DNA of 41,466 bases from Gammaproteobacteria bacterium (GTDB lineage: Bacteria > Pseudomonadota > Gammaproteobacteria > Pseudomonadales > Azotimanducaceae): the NCBI GenBank assembly GCA_018665025.1, contig JABJED010000143.1:1-41466 (forward strand), given 5' to 3'. A program made the translations under genes and the position numbers. This document shows positions 7,832 to 14,960 of the stretch, piece by piece; the first letter of the stretch is position 1; each line of letters starts with the position of its first letter. The notes under the pieces were generated by a model. It was not told the DNA's origin and did not search any database. It saw only the letters and a program-made list of their open reading frames with translations.

Positions 7832-8589
7832 CAAGATTCCATCTGGTACAGAGTGATCTGGTCTGGGAGCACATCGACGCAAACCTTGAACATCTTGAGC
7901 ACCAGATCAGCAGCATCCGCTCTGGCGCCATTATACTGCCTGAAATGTTCTCCACCGGGTTCTCTATGGCCTCGGCAAAATTGGCGGAAAGCATGACCGG
8001 CAAAGCAGTGACCTGGTTAACGAAGCAGGCAACTCAGAAACAGGTTTACATCTGCGGAAGTATTATCATTGAAGAGGATAGCCGTTATTTTAACCGTTTT
8101 GTGTGGGTGTCTCCTGATGGCGCGCTGACGACCTATGACAAACGCCACCTGTTCAGAATGGCCGGTGAGCATCACTACTATGCAGCTGGTACGGGCCAGG
8201 TCCAGCTAAGCATCAATGATATGCAGTTAAGGCCGCAGGTCTGTTACGACCTCAGATTTCCCGCGTGGAATAGAAACACAACCGGATATGATGTCCTGGT
8301 GTATGTTGCGAACTGGCCGGCCGCCAGACGGCAGCACTGGATGACATTGCTCCAGGCTCGAGCAATTGAAAACCTTTCCTATGTCATTGCCGTAAATCGG
8401 GTGGGCAAAGACGGTAACGATATAGAATATGCAGGCGATTCATGCGTTATTGACCCATGGGGGAATTATTTGTTGAAGATGGATGCCGAGGAAAGAATTG
8501 GTACGGTAGATTTGGACCTGGTTTCGTTAAGAGTGTATCGCGAATCGTTCCCGGCACATCTGGATGCAGATACTCTCGACATCAAGTAA
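7828..8589 (+). CDS. nitrilase-superfamily omega-amidase, YafV/Nit2-like
   Basis: The protein has 253 residues, the usual size for a carbon-nitrogen hydrolase of the Nit2/YafV branch. The Glu-Lys-Cys triad is visible: Glu39 in ILPEMFSTGF, Lys105 in YDKRHLF and Cys139 in QVCYDLRFP. The family hydrolyses omega-amides of 2-oxoacids such as 2-oxoglutaramate and 2-oxosuccinamate to the dicarboxylic 2-oxoacid and ammonia. The start ATG lies within the stop of the aminotransferase gene (ATGA), so translation is coupled and both products should be made in a fixed ratio. The pairing supports a joint glutamine transaminase/omega-amidase route. No terminator is evident in the 259 bases that follow. Confidence 0.93.
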   Translation: MTRFHLVQSDLVWEHIDANLEHLEHQISSIRSGAIILPEMFSTGFSMASAKLAESMTGKAVTWLTKQATQKQVYICGSIIIEEDSRYFNRFVWVSPDGALTTYDKRHLFRMAGEHHYYAAGTGQVQLSINDMQLRPQVCYDLRFPAWNRNTTGYDVLVYVANWPAARRQHWMTLLQARAIENLSYVIAVNRVGKDGNDIEYAGDSCVIDPWGNYLLKMDAEERIGTVDLDLVSLRVYRESFPAHLDADTLDIK

Positions 8590-8848
8590 CGGAATCCCGC
8601 CCCGGCCTAAGCATAATCTCCGGCACAGCTCTTCATAAAGGGTGTTCGAAGCAACCTGACGGCGCTTCTTGGCAGTTCAAGCGTTAACGTGCCTGAAGTA
8701 TTCGCTCGCCCTGAATCGCTATATCAGATAGTCATCTGAAGACAATTACCATTAGAAACAATGATTCGTCAGACAATCTCCAACAAGCATTCATTGTTCT
8801 GGCCACATTAGCGCCTATACTTTGGGATTGAATTAAGGTGCCCACGCT

Positions 8849-9898
8849 GTGCTCTACAATCTAGGACAATTCCTCGCGGACTTTGCCGGTCCATTCCGGC
8901 TTCTCGCTTCATACATTTTCCTTGCCGGACTTGGCACTGCATTGGGCGCTTTTTTGACCTGGTGGCTGCTCCCACGCTACTGGCATCTGTTACCCCGCGA
9001 TAAAGGCCGGGAATATGCGATAGATGCGGAAAAAAGTATCGGTAAACCCATTTCAGCCGGAATCCTCTTTATACCGGTTTTCGTGATCCTGTGTTTCCTG
9101 GTGGTACCTTTTAACTGGGGATTCCTGGGTATTCTTGCCTGTGTGACCGCTGCGATGATCGTTGGCTTCCTGGATGATCGGTCAGATCGCGGTTGGAGCG
9201 AATACCGATTGGGCGCTTTTGACCTGGTGATTGCGATTGTTGCGTCGATGGTGATCTGCAAGTTAGAGCCGTATACCCTCTGGTTACCGCTCTATAAAGA
9301 CCCCATTATCCTGACTCCCCTGTTGTTTGTTCCCGGCGCAACGATACTTATCTGGGTCTCCATTAACGCAACCAACTGCACGGACGGGGTTGATGGTCTG
9401 TCCGCCAGCTTGTCTGGTATGGGGATACTGTTTCTTGGAGCCATTCTTTATGGCATCGTCGGGCACGAATTCATTGCCTCTTATCTGCTGGTGCCGCACT
9501 ACGAACAGGGTGCTGATTGGGCGATCATGGCCTTCGTGATGGTCGGATGCCTGGCAGGATACCTCTGGCATAACAGTTACCCCAGTGCCGTGTTGATGGG
9601 GGATGCCGGATCCAGACCAATTGGCCTGCTATTGGGTGTACTGGTGCTAGCTTGTGGCAACCCATTCCTGATCCTGGTTGTCGCATTCATGGTTTTGGTA
9701 AATGGTGCGACCGGGATACTCAAGGTTGCTCTGCTTCGATTCTTGAAGGTTGGGATTTTTGGTCAAGTCCGATATCCGTTACACGATCATGTGCGCCACA
9801 ACATGGGCTGGTCTAACACCCAGGTCCTGGTCAGGTTTGTGATCCTGCAGGCAGTCGGTACGCCATTACTGTTAGTATTGTTGTTGAAAGTAAGATAA
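8849..9898 (+). CDS. MraY-like phospho-N-acetylmuramoyl-pentapeptide transferase family protein
   Basis: This is an integral membrane protein of 349 residues with about ten hydrophobic segments, in the polyprenyl-phosphate phosphoglycosyl transferase family. Catalytic features are GFLDD (Asp109/110), NATNCTDGVDGLSA (Asn176, Asp179, Asp182), MGDAGSRPIG (Asp252) and the C-terminal LHDHVRHNMGWSNTQVLVRF. The GWSxTQVxxRF segment is specific to MraY rather than WecA, although the usual HHH reads HDH and the usual GDVGS reads GDAGS. MraY makes lipid I from UDP-MurNAc-pentapeptide. The gene stands alone, away from any division/cell-wall cluster, so it may be a divergent paralogue with another sugar-nucleotide. 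The start is GTG with AAGG about ten bases upstream. Confidence 0.85.
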   Translation: MLYNLGQFLADFAGPFRLLASYIFLAGLGTALGAFLTWWLLPRYWHLLPRDKGREYAIDAEKSIGKPISAGILFIPVFVILCFLVVPFNWGFLGILACVTAAMIVGFLDDRSDRGWSEYRLGAFDLVIAIVASMVICKLEPYTLWLPLYKDPIILTPLLFVPGATILIWVSINATNCTDGVDGLSASLSGMGILFLGAILYGIVGHEFIASYLLVPHYEQGADWAIMAFVMVGCLAGYLWHNSYPSAVLMGDAGSRPIGLLLGVLVLACGNPFLILVVAFMVLVNGATGILKVALLRFLKVGIFGQVRYPLHDHVRHNMGWSNTQVLVRFVILQAVGTPLLLVLLLKVR

Positions 9899-9967
9899 AT
9901 CAATAAGTTATATACCTATTTTAATCTATTATCTCTTTATCTACCTCGGACGTGACAGGCTCAGCGT

Positions 9968-10339
9968 ATGGACATTAACGCAAGATACATCTCCTTTAGA
10001 ACCTTTCGGCGATCCGGTATCGCTGTCGACACACCCGTTTGGTTTGCATCCGTTGACCCGGATAGCCACTACCTGTTCAGCGCCGCTGACGCAGGTAAGG
10101 TAAAGCGAGTGAAAAACAGCTCAACGGCCCAAATGGCAACCTGCGACATGCGGGGAGGAACGCTTGGGCTGTGGCATGATTGTCACGCCTACGTTGTGTT
10201 AGACAGCGCTGAAACCAATATTGCCTATGCATTGCTCACCAGAAAATATGGCTGGCAAATGCGATTCACAAACTTTTTCTCTCGATTATCCGGTCGAATC
10301 AACCAGCGTGCCGTCATCAGGCTGGAATCTGGCAAGTAA
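9968..10339 (+). CDS. PPOX-fold protein, Rv2061c-like (putative F420/flavin-dependent oxidoreductase)
   Basis: This small single-domain split beta-barrel protein has 123 residues. The series YISFRTFRRSGIAVDTPVWF, ADAGKVKRVKNSSTAQMATC and ALLTRKYGWQMR matches the Rv2061c-like branch of the pyridoxamine-phosphate-oxidase superfamily, whose mycobacterial members bind coenzyme F420. In proteobacteria the cofactor may instead be FMN or a haem-type ligand, which the sequence does not decide. It lies between the MraY-like gene and the phosphatase on the same strand with gaps of 69 and 81 bases, so shared transcription is possible. Only a weak AGG precedes the start. Confidence 0.75.
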   Translation: MDINARYISFRTFRRSGIAVDTPVWFASVDPDSHYLFSAADAGKVKRVKNSSTAQMATCDMRGGTLGLWHDCHAYVVLDSAETNIAYALLTRKYGWQMRFTNFFSRLSGRINQRAVIRLESGK

Positions 10340-10420
10340 AACCAGAAGAGAGAGGAGCCACTATCGGACACTGGGAAATCTCTATACAGTACGCTCCTCT
10401 TTATCGTGCTTCCCCAAACT

Positions 10421-11197
10421 ATGGCAACTTACCTTATCGGCGACTTACACGGTCACTATAGCGAGTTCGAGCGACTGTTGATCGGTGCTGGTCTTTGCAA
10501 TGAGAACCTCAAATGGAGCGGTGGGACTGATCACCTTTGGCTGATGGGTGACTTCTTTGACCGCGGCGCTTCCGGTATTAAATGCATCGAACTCACTATG
10601 CGCTTGCAGCAAGAGGCACAAGCTGATGGAGGCGGAGTTCAATCGCTACTCGGTAATCATGAGTTAATGATCCTGTGCGCTTATCAATTTAAGGAAAGAA
10701 TGACTGACAGTGGCGGTAGTGTCTTTGATCAGTGGCTGAGATGGGGTGGTATCGAGGCAGACTTGGAAGGCTTCACTGAGGAGCATGCTGTCTGGATTCG
10801 CACGTTGCCCGCAATGGCCCTTGTGGGCGACGCCCTGTTAATTCATGCCGATGCGATGATGTACGTTAACCATGGTACGACCATTGAACGCGTCAATAAC
10901 AGTTTTTTCGATTTAATGGCATCGAGCGATCTGCCAGCCTGGGAGGCAGCGCTTTCCTCTTTCAGTGAACATATGGCATTTTCATCACTGGCACATACTG
11001 GCCGCAAACGCGCCGAACAACTGCTGTCACTTTTCGGCGGAGAACTGCTGGTACACGGGCACACTCCCATTCCATACGCGAGGCAGATTGAAGCTGAGGA
11101 TGTTACTGAAGCCTGGCGCTATGCAGGCGATCGATGTCTAAATGTAGATGGTGGAATGTATTTGGGTAGTCCGGGGTTCGTACACAGGCTTCATTAA
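10421..11197 (+). CDS. calcineurin-like metallophosphatase (serine/threonine phosphatase superfamily)
   Basis: A two-metal phosphoesterase is shown by the ordered motifs GDLHGHYSEF, GDFFDRGASG, LLGNHE and the late HGHTPI, which supply Asp, His, Asn and His metal ligands. I chose the ATG at 10421 because family members start a few residues before GDLHG. A GTG at 10406 in the same frame would add five residues, and neither start has a good ribosome site. From the ATG the protein has 258 residues. Relatives act on phosphoproteins, dinucleoside polyphosphates or cyclic nucleotides, so the substrate is open. The TAA stop shares the palindrome TTAA with the convergent RimJ-like gene. Confidence 0.9.
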   Translation: MATYLIGDLHGHYSEFERLLIGAGLCNENLKWSGGTDHLWLMGDFFDRGASGIKCIELTMRLQQEAQADGGGVQSLLGNHELMILCAYQFKERMTDSGGSVFDQWLRWGGIEADLEGFTEEHAVWIRTLPAMALVGDALLIHADAMMYVNHGTTIERVNNSFFDLMASSDLPAWEAALSSFSEHMAFSSLAHTGRKRAEQLLSLFGGELLVHGHTPIPYARQIEAEDVTEAWRYAGDRCLNVDGGMYLGSPGFVHRLH

Positions 11198-11757
11198 GGG
11201 TCGTTAATCAGGGAAGTCAGCAGGTGATCCTCCCACCGCCCGTTGATCTTTAGATACTTTCGCGCAAGCCCTTCTTTTTCGAACCCAAGCCGGTCCAGCA
11301 GCTTTCCGCTTCGCTCATTATGGGGAAGGTATCCCGCCATAATCCGGTGCAGGCCAAGGTCATCGAACATATACGCATTGGTCAGCGAAAGGGCTTCAAA
11401 CATGACGCCTTTGCGTTGGTGTTTCTCAGCAAGGGCATAACCGAGCTGGCATGACTGAAAGGTACCGCGGACAATATTGGTGTAGTTGCAGACACCTAGC
11501 ACTTCGTCTTCGCTGGGTGACAACAATACAAAACATGCGCTCGCACCCTCCCTGAAGTCTCTTAGTGTCGACCTAAGGTGAATTTCCCAGAAGCCTTCAG
11601 TAAAAAAATCGGCCCGTCGCAGGGGTTCCCACGGCTCGAGGTGATCACGATTTTCATCACGAAACCGAACCATCAGGTCTGCTTCATGTGGTTCGAGCAG
11701 CCTTACCTGAAGCCTGTCAGTGTAAAGCCTGGGTAGCTTTTGTCTCTTCAGCCTCAT
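11194..11757 (-). CDS. GNAT acetyltransferase, RimJ-like (ribosomal protein N-terminal)
   Basis: The 187-residue protein has the RimJ/RimL pattern: LYTDRLQVRLLEPHEAD at the N-terminus, then GVCNYTNIVRGTFQSCQLGY, the acetyl-CoA loop AEKHQRKGVMFEAL and the C-terminal HRIMAGYLPHNERSGKLLDRLGF. RimJ acetylates the N-terminal alanine of ribosomal protein S5 in Escherichia coli, but RimJ-like enzymes also modify other substrates, so the target is inferred. Its start overlaps the stop of the cupin gene by four bases, making a coupled leftward pair downstream of the SDR gene. It converges on the phosphatase gene with a shared stop palindrome. Confidence 0.88.
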   Translation of the reverse strand: MRLKRQKLPRLYTDRLQVRLLEPHEADLMVRFRDENRDHLEPWEPLRRADFFTEGFWEIHLRSTLRDFREGASACFVLLSPSEDEVLGVCNYTNIVRGTFQSCQLGYALAEKHQRKGVMFEALSLTNAYMFDDLGLHRIMAGYLPHNERSGKLLDRLGFEKEGLARKYLKINGRWEDHLLTSLINDP

Positions 11758-12407
11758 GGATGGCTCGACAGTTGACTTACCGCGCCAAACTTAAGGTAGA
11801 GCGAACAGCCCTGACTTAGCAGCCGGACGCTGTCCCCATCAGGAAATCTAAACCAGTCATGCTGTCGCAGATCAGCCCCATTGACGTTAACGTTTCCTGC
11901 CAGCACAAAACCTTCACAACCACCTTCAAATGTCTTGCTTATTAACTGCCCTTCCTCGAGTTTCGTGACAACCGTTTTTTCAATCGTGTTGCTGTACAAC
12001 AGCTTGCAGTCAACGCCATCGACTGCCGTAGCTTCCAGGGAATCCAAAGCGAGTCTGGCAGGTTTTACACCAGGATACTGCCTGAGTTTCACCAACAACC
12101 GGCAGCCCGCCTTCGAATATGGAGCGTGAGTAAAACCCGCGGGATTAAGCAGATAGGAGCCTATTGGCCAATTGCCTGTTTCATCGCTGAAAACACCACT
12201 GAGTACCAATATCTCTTCACCCCCAGGATGAGGATGAGCAGGAAAACTTGCCCCGGGATCATATTGGACTAACGATGTGACCTGCCCACTTTCCGCTTCA
12301 CCTACCAGATGAAATCGCTTGCGGCTAACCGTGGAGGAAGGTGAGGATTGCCAATCCATAGCGCTTGAGTAAACCACCGCAGCGATCGACATATCTGCAT
12401 TCAACAT
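11754..12407 (-). CDS. cupin protein, ChrR-like anti-sigma-factor/metal-binding type
   Basis: The 217-residue protein appears to contain two cupin barrels. The first has the metal site AHPHPGGEEILVLSG with the usual His-His-Glu arrangement, followed by a later histidine in GFTHAPY. The second (about 125-215) has lost most of these residues. ChrR cupins in Rhodobacter are the zinc anti-sigma partner of RpoE, but that role needs an N-terminal zinc domain and a sigma gene, and neither is present. A standalone cupin of unknown ligand is therefore the safer reading. It sits eight bases after the SDR gene, with the RimJ-like gene overlapping its end. An alternative start at Met6 is possible. Confidence 0.75.
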   Translation of the reverse strand: MLNADMSIAAVVYSSAMDWQSSPSSTVSRKRFHLVGEAESGQVTSLVQYDPGASFPAHPHPGGEEILVLSGVFSDETGNWPIGSYLLNPAGFTHAPYSKAGCRLLVKLRQYPGVKPARLALDSLEATAVDGVDCKLLYSNTIEKTVVTKLEEGQLISKTFEGGCEGFVLAGNVNVNGADLRQHDWFRFPDGDSVRLLSQGCSLYLKFGAVSQLSSHP

Positions 12408-12415
12408 TTGAGAGC

Positions 12416-13252
12416 CTAATCCAGGCCAAGTTCATGGCGAACGGACATCAGGTCCTCGAACGTTACTTCAGGGCCCAGATCGACGGCTTCACCAATGTTT
12501 AAACGGATTCGTGAGAAGCGGCCATCTGCCGCCTGAAGGATGACTCCCTGGGGGGCTTCTTCTGAACAGAGGTACAACACAGCCGGGCTTACCTGCTCTG
12601 GACGACCTTGACGGTTGGTGTCCTGCAGACTTTCTGTCATTCGTGTCAGCGCCCCGGGGGCCAGCGTGTTTACCTTGATCCCTTTACTTGCGCCTTCCAG
12701 GACTAATACATTCATTAGCCCAATCAGCCCCATCTTGGCCGACGCATAGTTAGATTGACCAAAGTTACCGAATATCCCTGATCCTGAACTGGTAAAAACA
12801 ACTCTTCCCCAATTGTTGTCGCGCATCACTGGCCAGGCCGCTTTCGTCACCAGTACTGAGCCCATAAGGTGCACATCCAATACTTCCCTGAAGTTTTCAA
12901 TTGATATATTGGCAAATGTTTTGTCGCGGAGAATACCGGCGTTGTTCACAAGGATATCTACACGACCGTAGTTCTCCATGGCAGTACCGATTATCGCCGC
13001 GGCGCCTTCCTGTGTTGTAACCGAATCTGTATTCGCGCAGGCTTCGCCGCCCATTTCGCGGATTTCATCAACGACTGTTTGCGCGGTCGGTCCACTGCCT
13101 GTTCCATCGACAGCGCCACCAAGGTCATTCACAACAACTCGTGCGCCACGCCGGGCGAATTCAATGGCGTGAGAACGCCCAAGCCCACGGCCTGCACCTG
13201 TTATTACCACGACCTTCGTTACAAACGAAGAGTCATCGAGGGAAGAACTCAT
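12416..13252 (-). CDS. short-chain dehydrogenase/reductase, HSD17B4 (MFE-2)-like
   Basis: This is an NAD(P)-dependent SDR of 278 residues. The Rossmann motif is VVITGAGRGLGRSHA, the acidic NAD-type loop is VVVNDLGGAVDGTG, NNAGILRD follows, and the catalytic Ser, Tyr and Lys lie in TSSGSGIFGNFGQSNYASAK. The NDLGG loop is characteristic of the 3-hydroxyacyl-CoA dehydrogenase domain of the multifunctional beta-oxidation enzyme MFE-2, so a 3-hydroxyacyl-CoA or hydroxysteroid substrate is likely. That suits the many acyl-CoA genes in the window. The start has a good AGAGG site. It is the first gene of the SDR, cupin, RimJ-like run. Confidence 0.9.
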   Translation of the reverse strand: MSSSLDDSSFVTKVVVITGAGRGLGRSHAIEFARRGARVVVNDLGGAVDGTGSGPTAQTVVDEIREMGGEACANTDSVTTQEGAAAIIGTAMENYGRVDILVNNAGILRDKTFANISIENFREVLDVHLMGSVLVTKAAWPVMRDNNWGRVVFTSSGSGIFGNFGQSNYASAKMGLIGLMNVLVLEGASKGIKVNTLAPGALTRMTESLQDTNRQGRPEQVSPAVLYLCSEEAPQGVILQAADGRFSRIRLNIGEAVDLGPEVTFEDLMSVRHELGLD

Positions 13253-13323
13253 GATGCCTCTTTATTATTATTTTTGAGGATGCGATTGCAAGAGTAGCGG
13301 TTTCATCAAGCCGAAACAAACTG

Positions 13324-13725
13324 CTATCCGGCGGCTTTGAGCTCGACGGTGTTGCCATCTGGATCTTTTACATAAATCGACAACCCATAGCCATCAGCAC
13401 CATATCGTGTACCCGCCGCGCTGCAGGAAACACCAGCTGAGATCATCAGTTCAGTAATAGCATCTGGCTCGAAAGGTGAAATAGTCAGGCAGAAGTGATC
13501 CAGGTTGCTGTTTTTCTGAACAACTTCAAAGTCTCCTGCCAGTTTGCCCCCAATAGGAACCAGATCAATCAACTGCCTTCCCGCGCGAAGCTGGAATAGG
13601 CCTAGATCCGGTAACTCTCGCTCCATCACGCAACCGAGCAATCCTTCGTAGAACTTACGCGACTCAGCAAGATTACCAACACGAAGCACCAGGTGATCGA
13701 TGCCGCCGATTTCGAAGCGGCTCAT
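13324..13725 (-). CDS. VOC-superfamily (glyoxalase-fold) protein
   Basis: The 133-residue protein has the paired beta-alpha-beta-beta-beta pattern of the vicinal oxygen chelate fold. IDHLVLRVGNLAESRKFYEGLLG gives His11 as the first metal ligand, LDHFCLTI gives a second histidine, and YVKDPDGNTVELK ends with the usual glutamate. Such folds include glyoxalase, dioxygenases, isomerases and resistance proteins, so no reaction can be assigned. Its ATG overlaps the stop of the upstream acetyltransferase by four bases, so they are coupled. It ends 71 bases before the SDR gene start and could be part of the same transcript. Confidence 0.85.
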   Translation of the reverse strand: MSRFEIGGIDHLVLRVGNLAESRKFYEGLLGCVMERELPDLGLFQLRAGRQLIDLVPIGGKLAGDFEVVQKNSNLDHFCLTISPFEPDAITELMISAGVSCSAAGTRYGADGYGLSIYVKDPDGNTVELKAAG

Positions 13726-14231
13726 ACGGGCCCCGCCGCCGCCCGAACCAGGATGCGGTAAGGCACAGCACTCGGCTGTTCGGAAAATTCATCTTTCACC
13801 TCAAAACCAAAATTCTCATATAGTTTTAACGCTCGCAGATTGAACTTTGCCACTGTTAAACGAAGGAACTCCGGGTTGAGCGTACCAAGTGCATAGCCCA
13901 AAATTGCACCAAAAAAGGCAGCGCCTTTTCCCTGCCCCGTGAGCTCGGGCCGCATTCCAACACCTATATCCAACGCTTCGTCACTATAGTCACCACCCGG
14001 GACCTGGCCATCAGAACCAAACGAGCAAAAACCAATCATCGTCCCGCTGATATCAAGGACCGCGTGAAATTTTAACTCAGGATTCAGGAACTGTTTGACG
14101 TAATGTTCCTGGTGATCATCGAACGATGGGTTATAAAAATCATAAGGGAACGGGTATTGCCAACCAAGAATGTCCCATGCGTGACGCTCTTCCAAAGGCT
14201 TTAACCAATAGTTATCATGAGAAACTGACAT
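13722..14231 (-). CDS. GNAT-family N-acetyltransferase
   Basis: The 169-residue protein carries the GNAT core: an N-terminal HDNYWLKPLEERHAWDI, the beta-sheet region FHAVLDISGTMIGFCSFG, the acetyl-CoA loop GVGMRPELTGQGKGAAFF, then LRLTVAKFNLRALKLYENFGF. The substrate is unknown. I chose the ATG at 14231. The same frame stays open to 14372, but that extension encodes a repetitive LFVLFVL stretch from a 9-bp DNA repeat and looks like a non-coding leader. The gene is divergent from the selenoprotein candidate and coupled to the VOC gene downstream. Confidence 0.82.
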   Translation of the reverse strand: MSVSHDNYWLKPLEERHAWDILGWQYPFPYDFYNPSFDDHQEHYVKQFLNPELKFHAVLDISGTMIGFCSFGSDGQVPGGDYSDEALDIGVGMRPELTGQGKGAAFFGAILGYALGTLNPEFLRLTVAKFNLRALKLYENFGFEVKDEFSEQPSAVPYRILVRAAAGPV

Positions 14232-14291
14232 GCTGGGCACACGGCTGATTAAGAAGAGAAATAATCGCGCGTTGGCGCCGTTAGCGCAAGT

Positions 14292-14318
14292 TAGTACAAA
14301 TAGTACAAAGAGTACAAA
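14292..14318. repeat. 9-bp tandem repeat in a divergent promoter region
   Basis: Three consecutive units of (T/G)AGTACAAA occupy 14292-14318, followed by a degenerate partial unit. The repeat lies between the start of the acetyltransferase gene and the start of the redoxin gene. Copy-number change here would shift promoter spacing on both sides by about one helical turn. Confidence 0.7.
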
Positions 14319-14420
14319 GAGTGTGGTGAACGCAATTAGCGTGTATGTTGCTGTTACCACGACCGATAACATTCAAATAAGGCGATCGTCATTCGAGCCA
14401 GGATTCTAAACGTAACGCTA

Positions 14421-14960
14421 ATGCTAATACTCTGTTTATCTGGCAGGGATTTATGGGCTGCCGAATGGTTATGGGCCGATAATCTTGCCATAGGCTCCCC
14501 TCTTCCCGAGTTTAGTGTTGTTGATGTCAGCGACTCCGTTATCCCGGCTCAAAGCCTGTATGGCAAAAAGGGTCTGCTGCTGTATTTTAATCGCAGCACC
14601 CAATGGTGACCTTACTGCATTAGACAGCTCGTTGAGTTGTCCAATCATGCGCCTGGTCTACAGAGCAAAGGAGTCAATGTCGCGGCGGTTTTGTATGACC
14701 CACCTGCCAAACTTGACCGTTTTTCGCACAAATACGGGATTACTTTCCCGCTCCTAAGTGACCAGGATTCATCCGCCATCATTCAGTTGGGGCTGCTCAA
14801 CCCCAATTACGATCCATCAAGCAAATATTATGGCGTACCCTACCCTGGCGTTTTTCTGGTTGACTCAAAGGGCATCATCGTTGGCAAGTTTGCAGAAGAA
14901 AACTATCGTGATCGGCCGTTGATGGAAGATCTGATCCAGGCTGTCAATGAACTCGATTGA
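14421..14960 (+). CDS. redoxin (AhpC/TSA-type peroxiredoxin-like) with an in-frame TGA at the catalytic Cys: candidate selenoprotein
   Basis: One reading frame runs through a TGA at 14607-14609. Upstream it encodes LPEFSVVDV and GLLLYFNRSTQW; downstream it continues PYCIRQLVEL, VAAVLYDPPAKLDRFSHKYG, FPLLSD and YPGVFLVDSKGIIVGKF. Together these form a complete thioredoxin-fold redoxin of 179 residues. Family members read W-C-P-[YF]-C at this point, so the TGA (residue 63) replaces exactly the peroxidatic cysteine, giving W-U-P-Y-C with Cys66 kept. A SECIS-like hairpin follows at the expected distance. Selenocysteine here would give a thiol-dependent peroxidase or reductase. The alternative is a TGC/TGT-to-TGA nonsense mutation. 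The N-terminus is hydrophobic (MLILCLSGRDLWAAE) and may be a short export signal or be mis-started; no good ribosome site is seen. The 3' end overlaps the symporter gene by 14 bases. Confidence 0.82.
14619..14645 (+). promoter_or_regulatory. bacterial SECIS-like stem-loop
   Basis: GACAGCTC (14623-14630) pairs with GAGTTGTC (14634-14641) over eight base pairs with one G-U pair, closing a GTT triloop. Beyond one A-C mismatch, ATT (14619-14621) pairs with AAT (14643-14645). The apical loop begins with G followed by U and lies 21 bases after the TGA. Known bacterial SECIS elements need a stem of at least four pairs, a small loop with G in its first two positions, and a spacing of 16-37 bases. All three hold. 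SelB with Sec-tRNA would be the ligand. Confidence 0.75.

Noticed and set aside
14231-14372. N-terminal extension of the acetyltransferase with a hydrophobic LFVLFVL stretch
   Set aside because: The stretch is produced by the 9-bp DNA repeat and has no family similarity; the ATG at 14231 matches the domain start.
14515-14757. Alternative frame across the redoxin TGA
   Set aside because: Its product has no similarity to any domain, whereas the interrupted frame gives a full redoxin on both sides of the TGA, so a simple frameshift is not the explanation.
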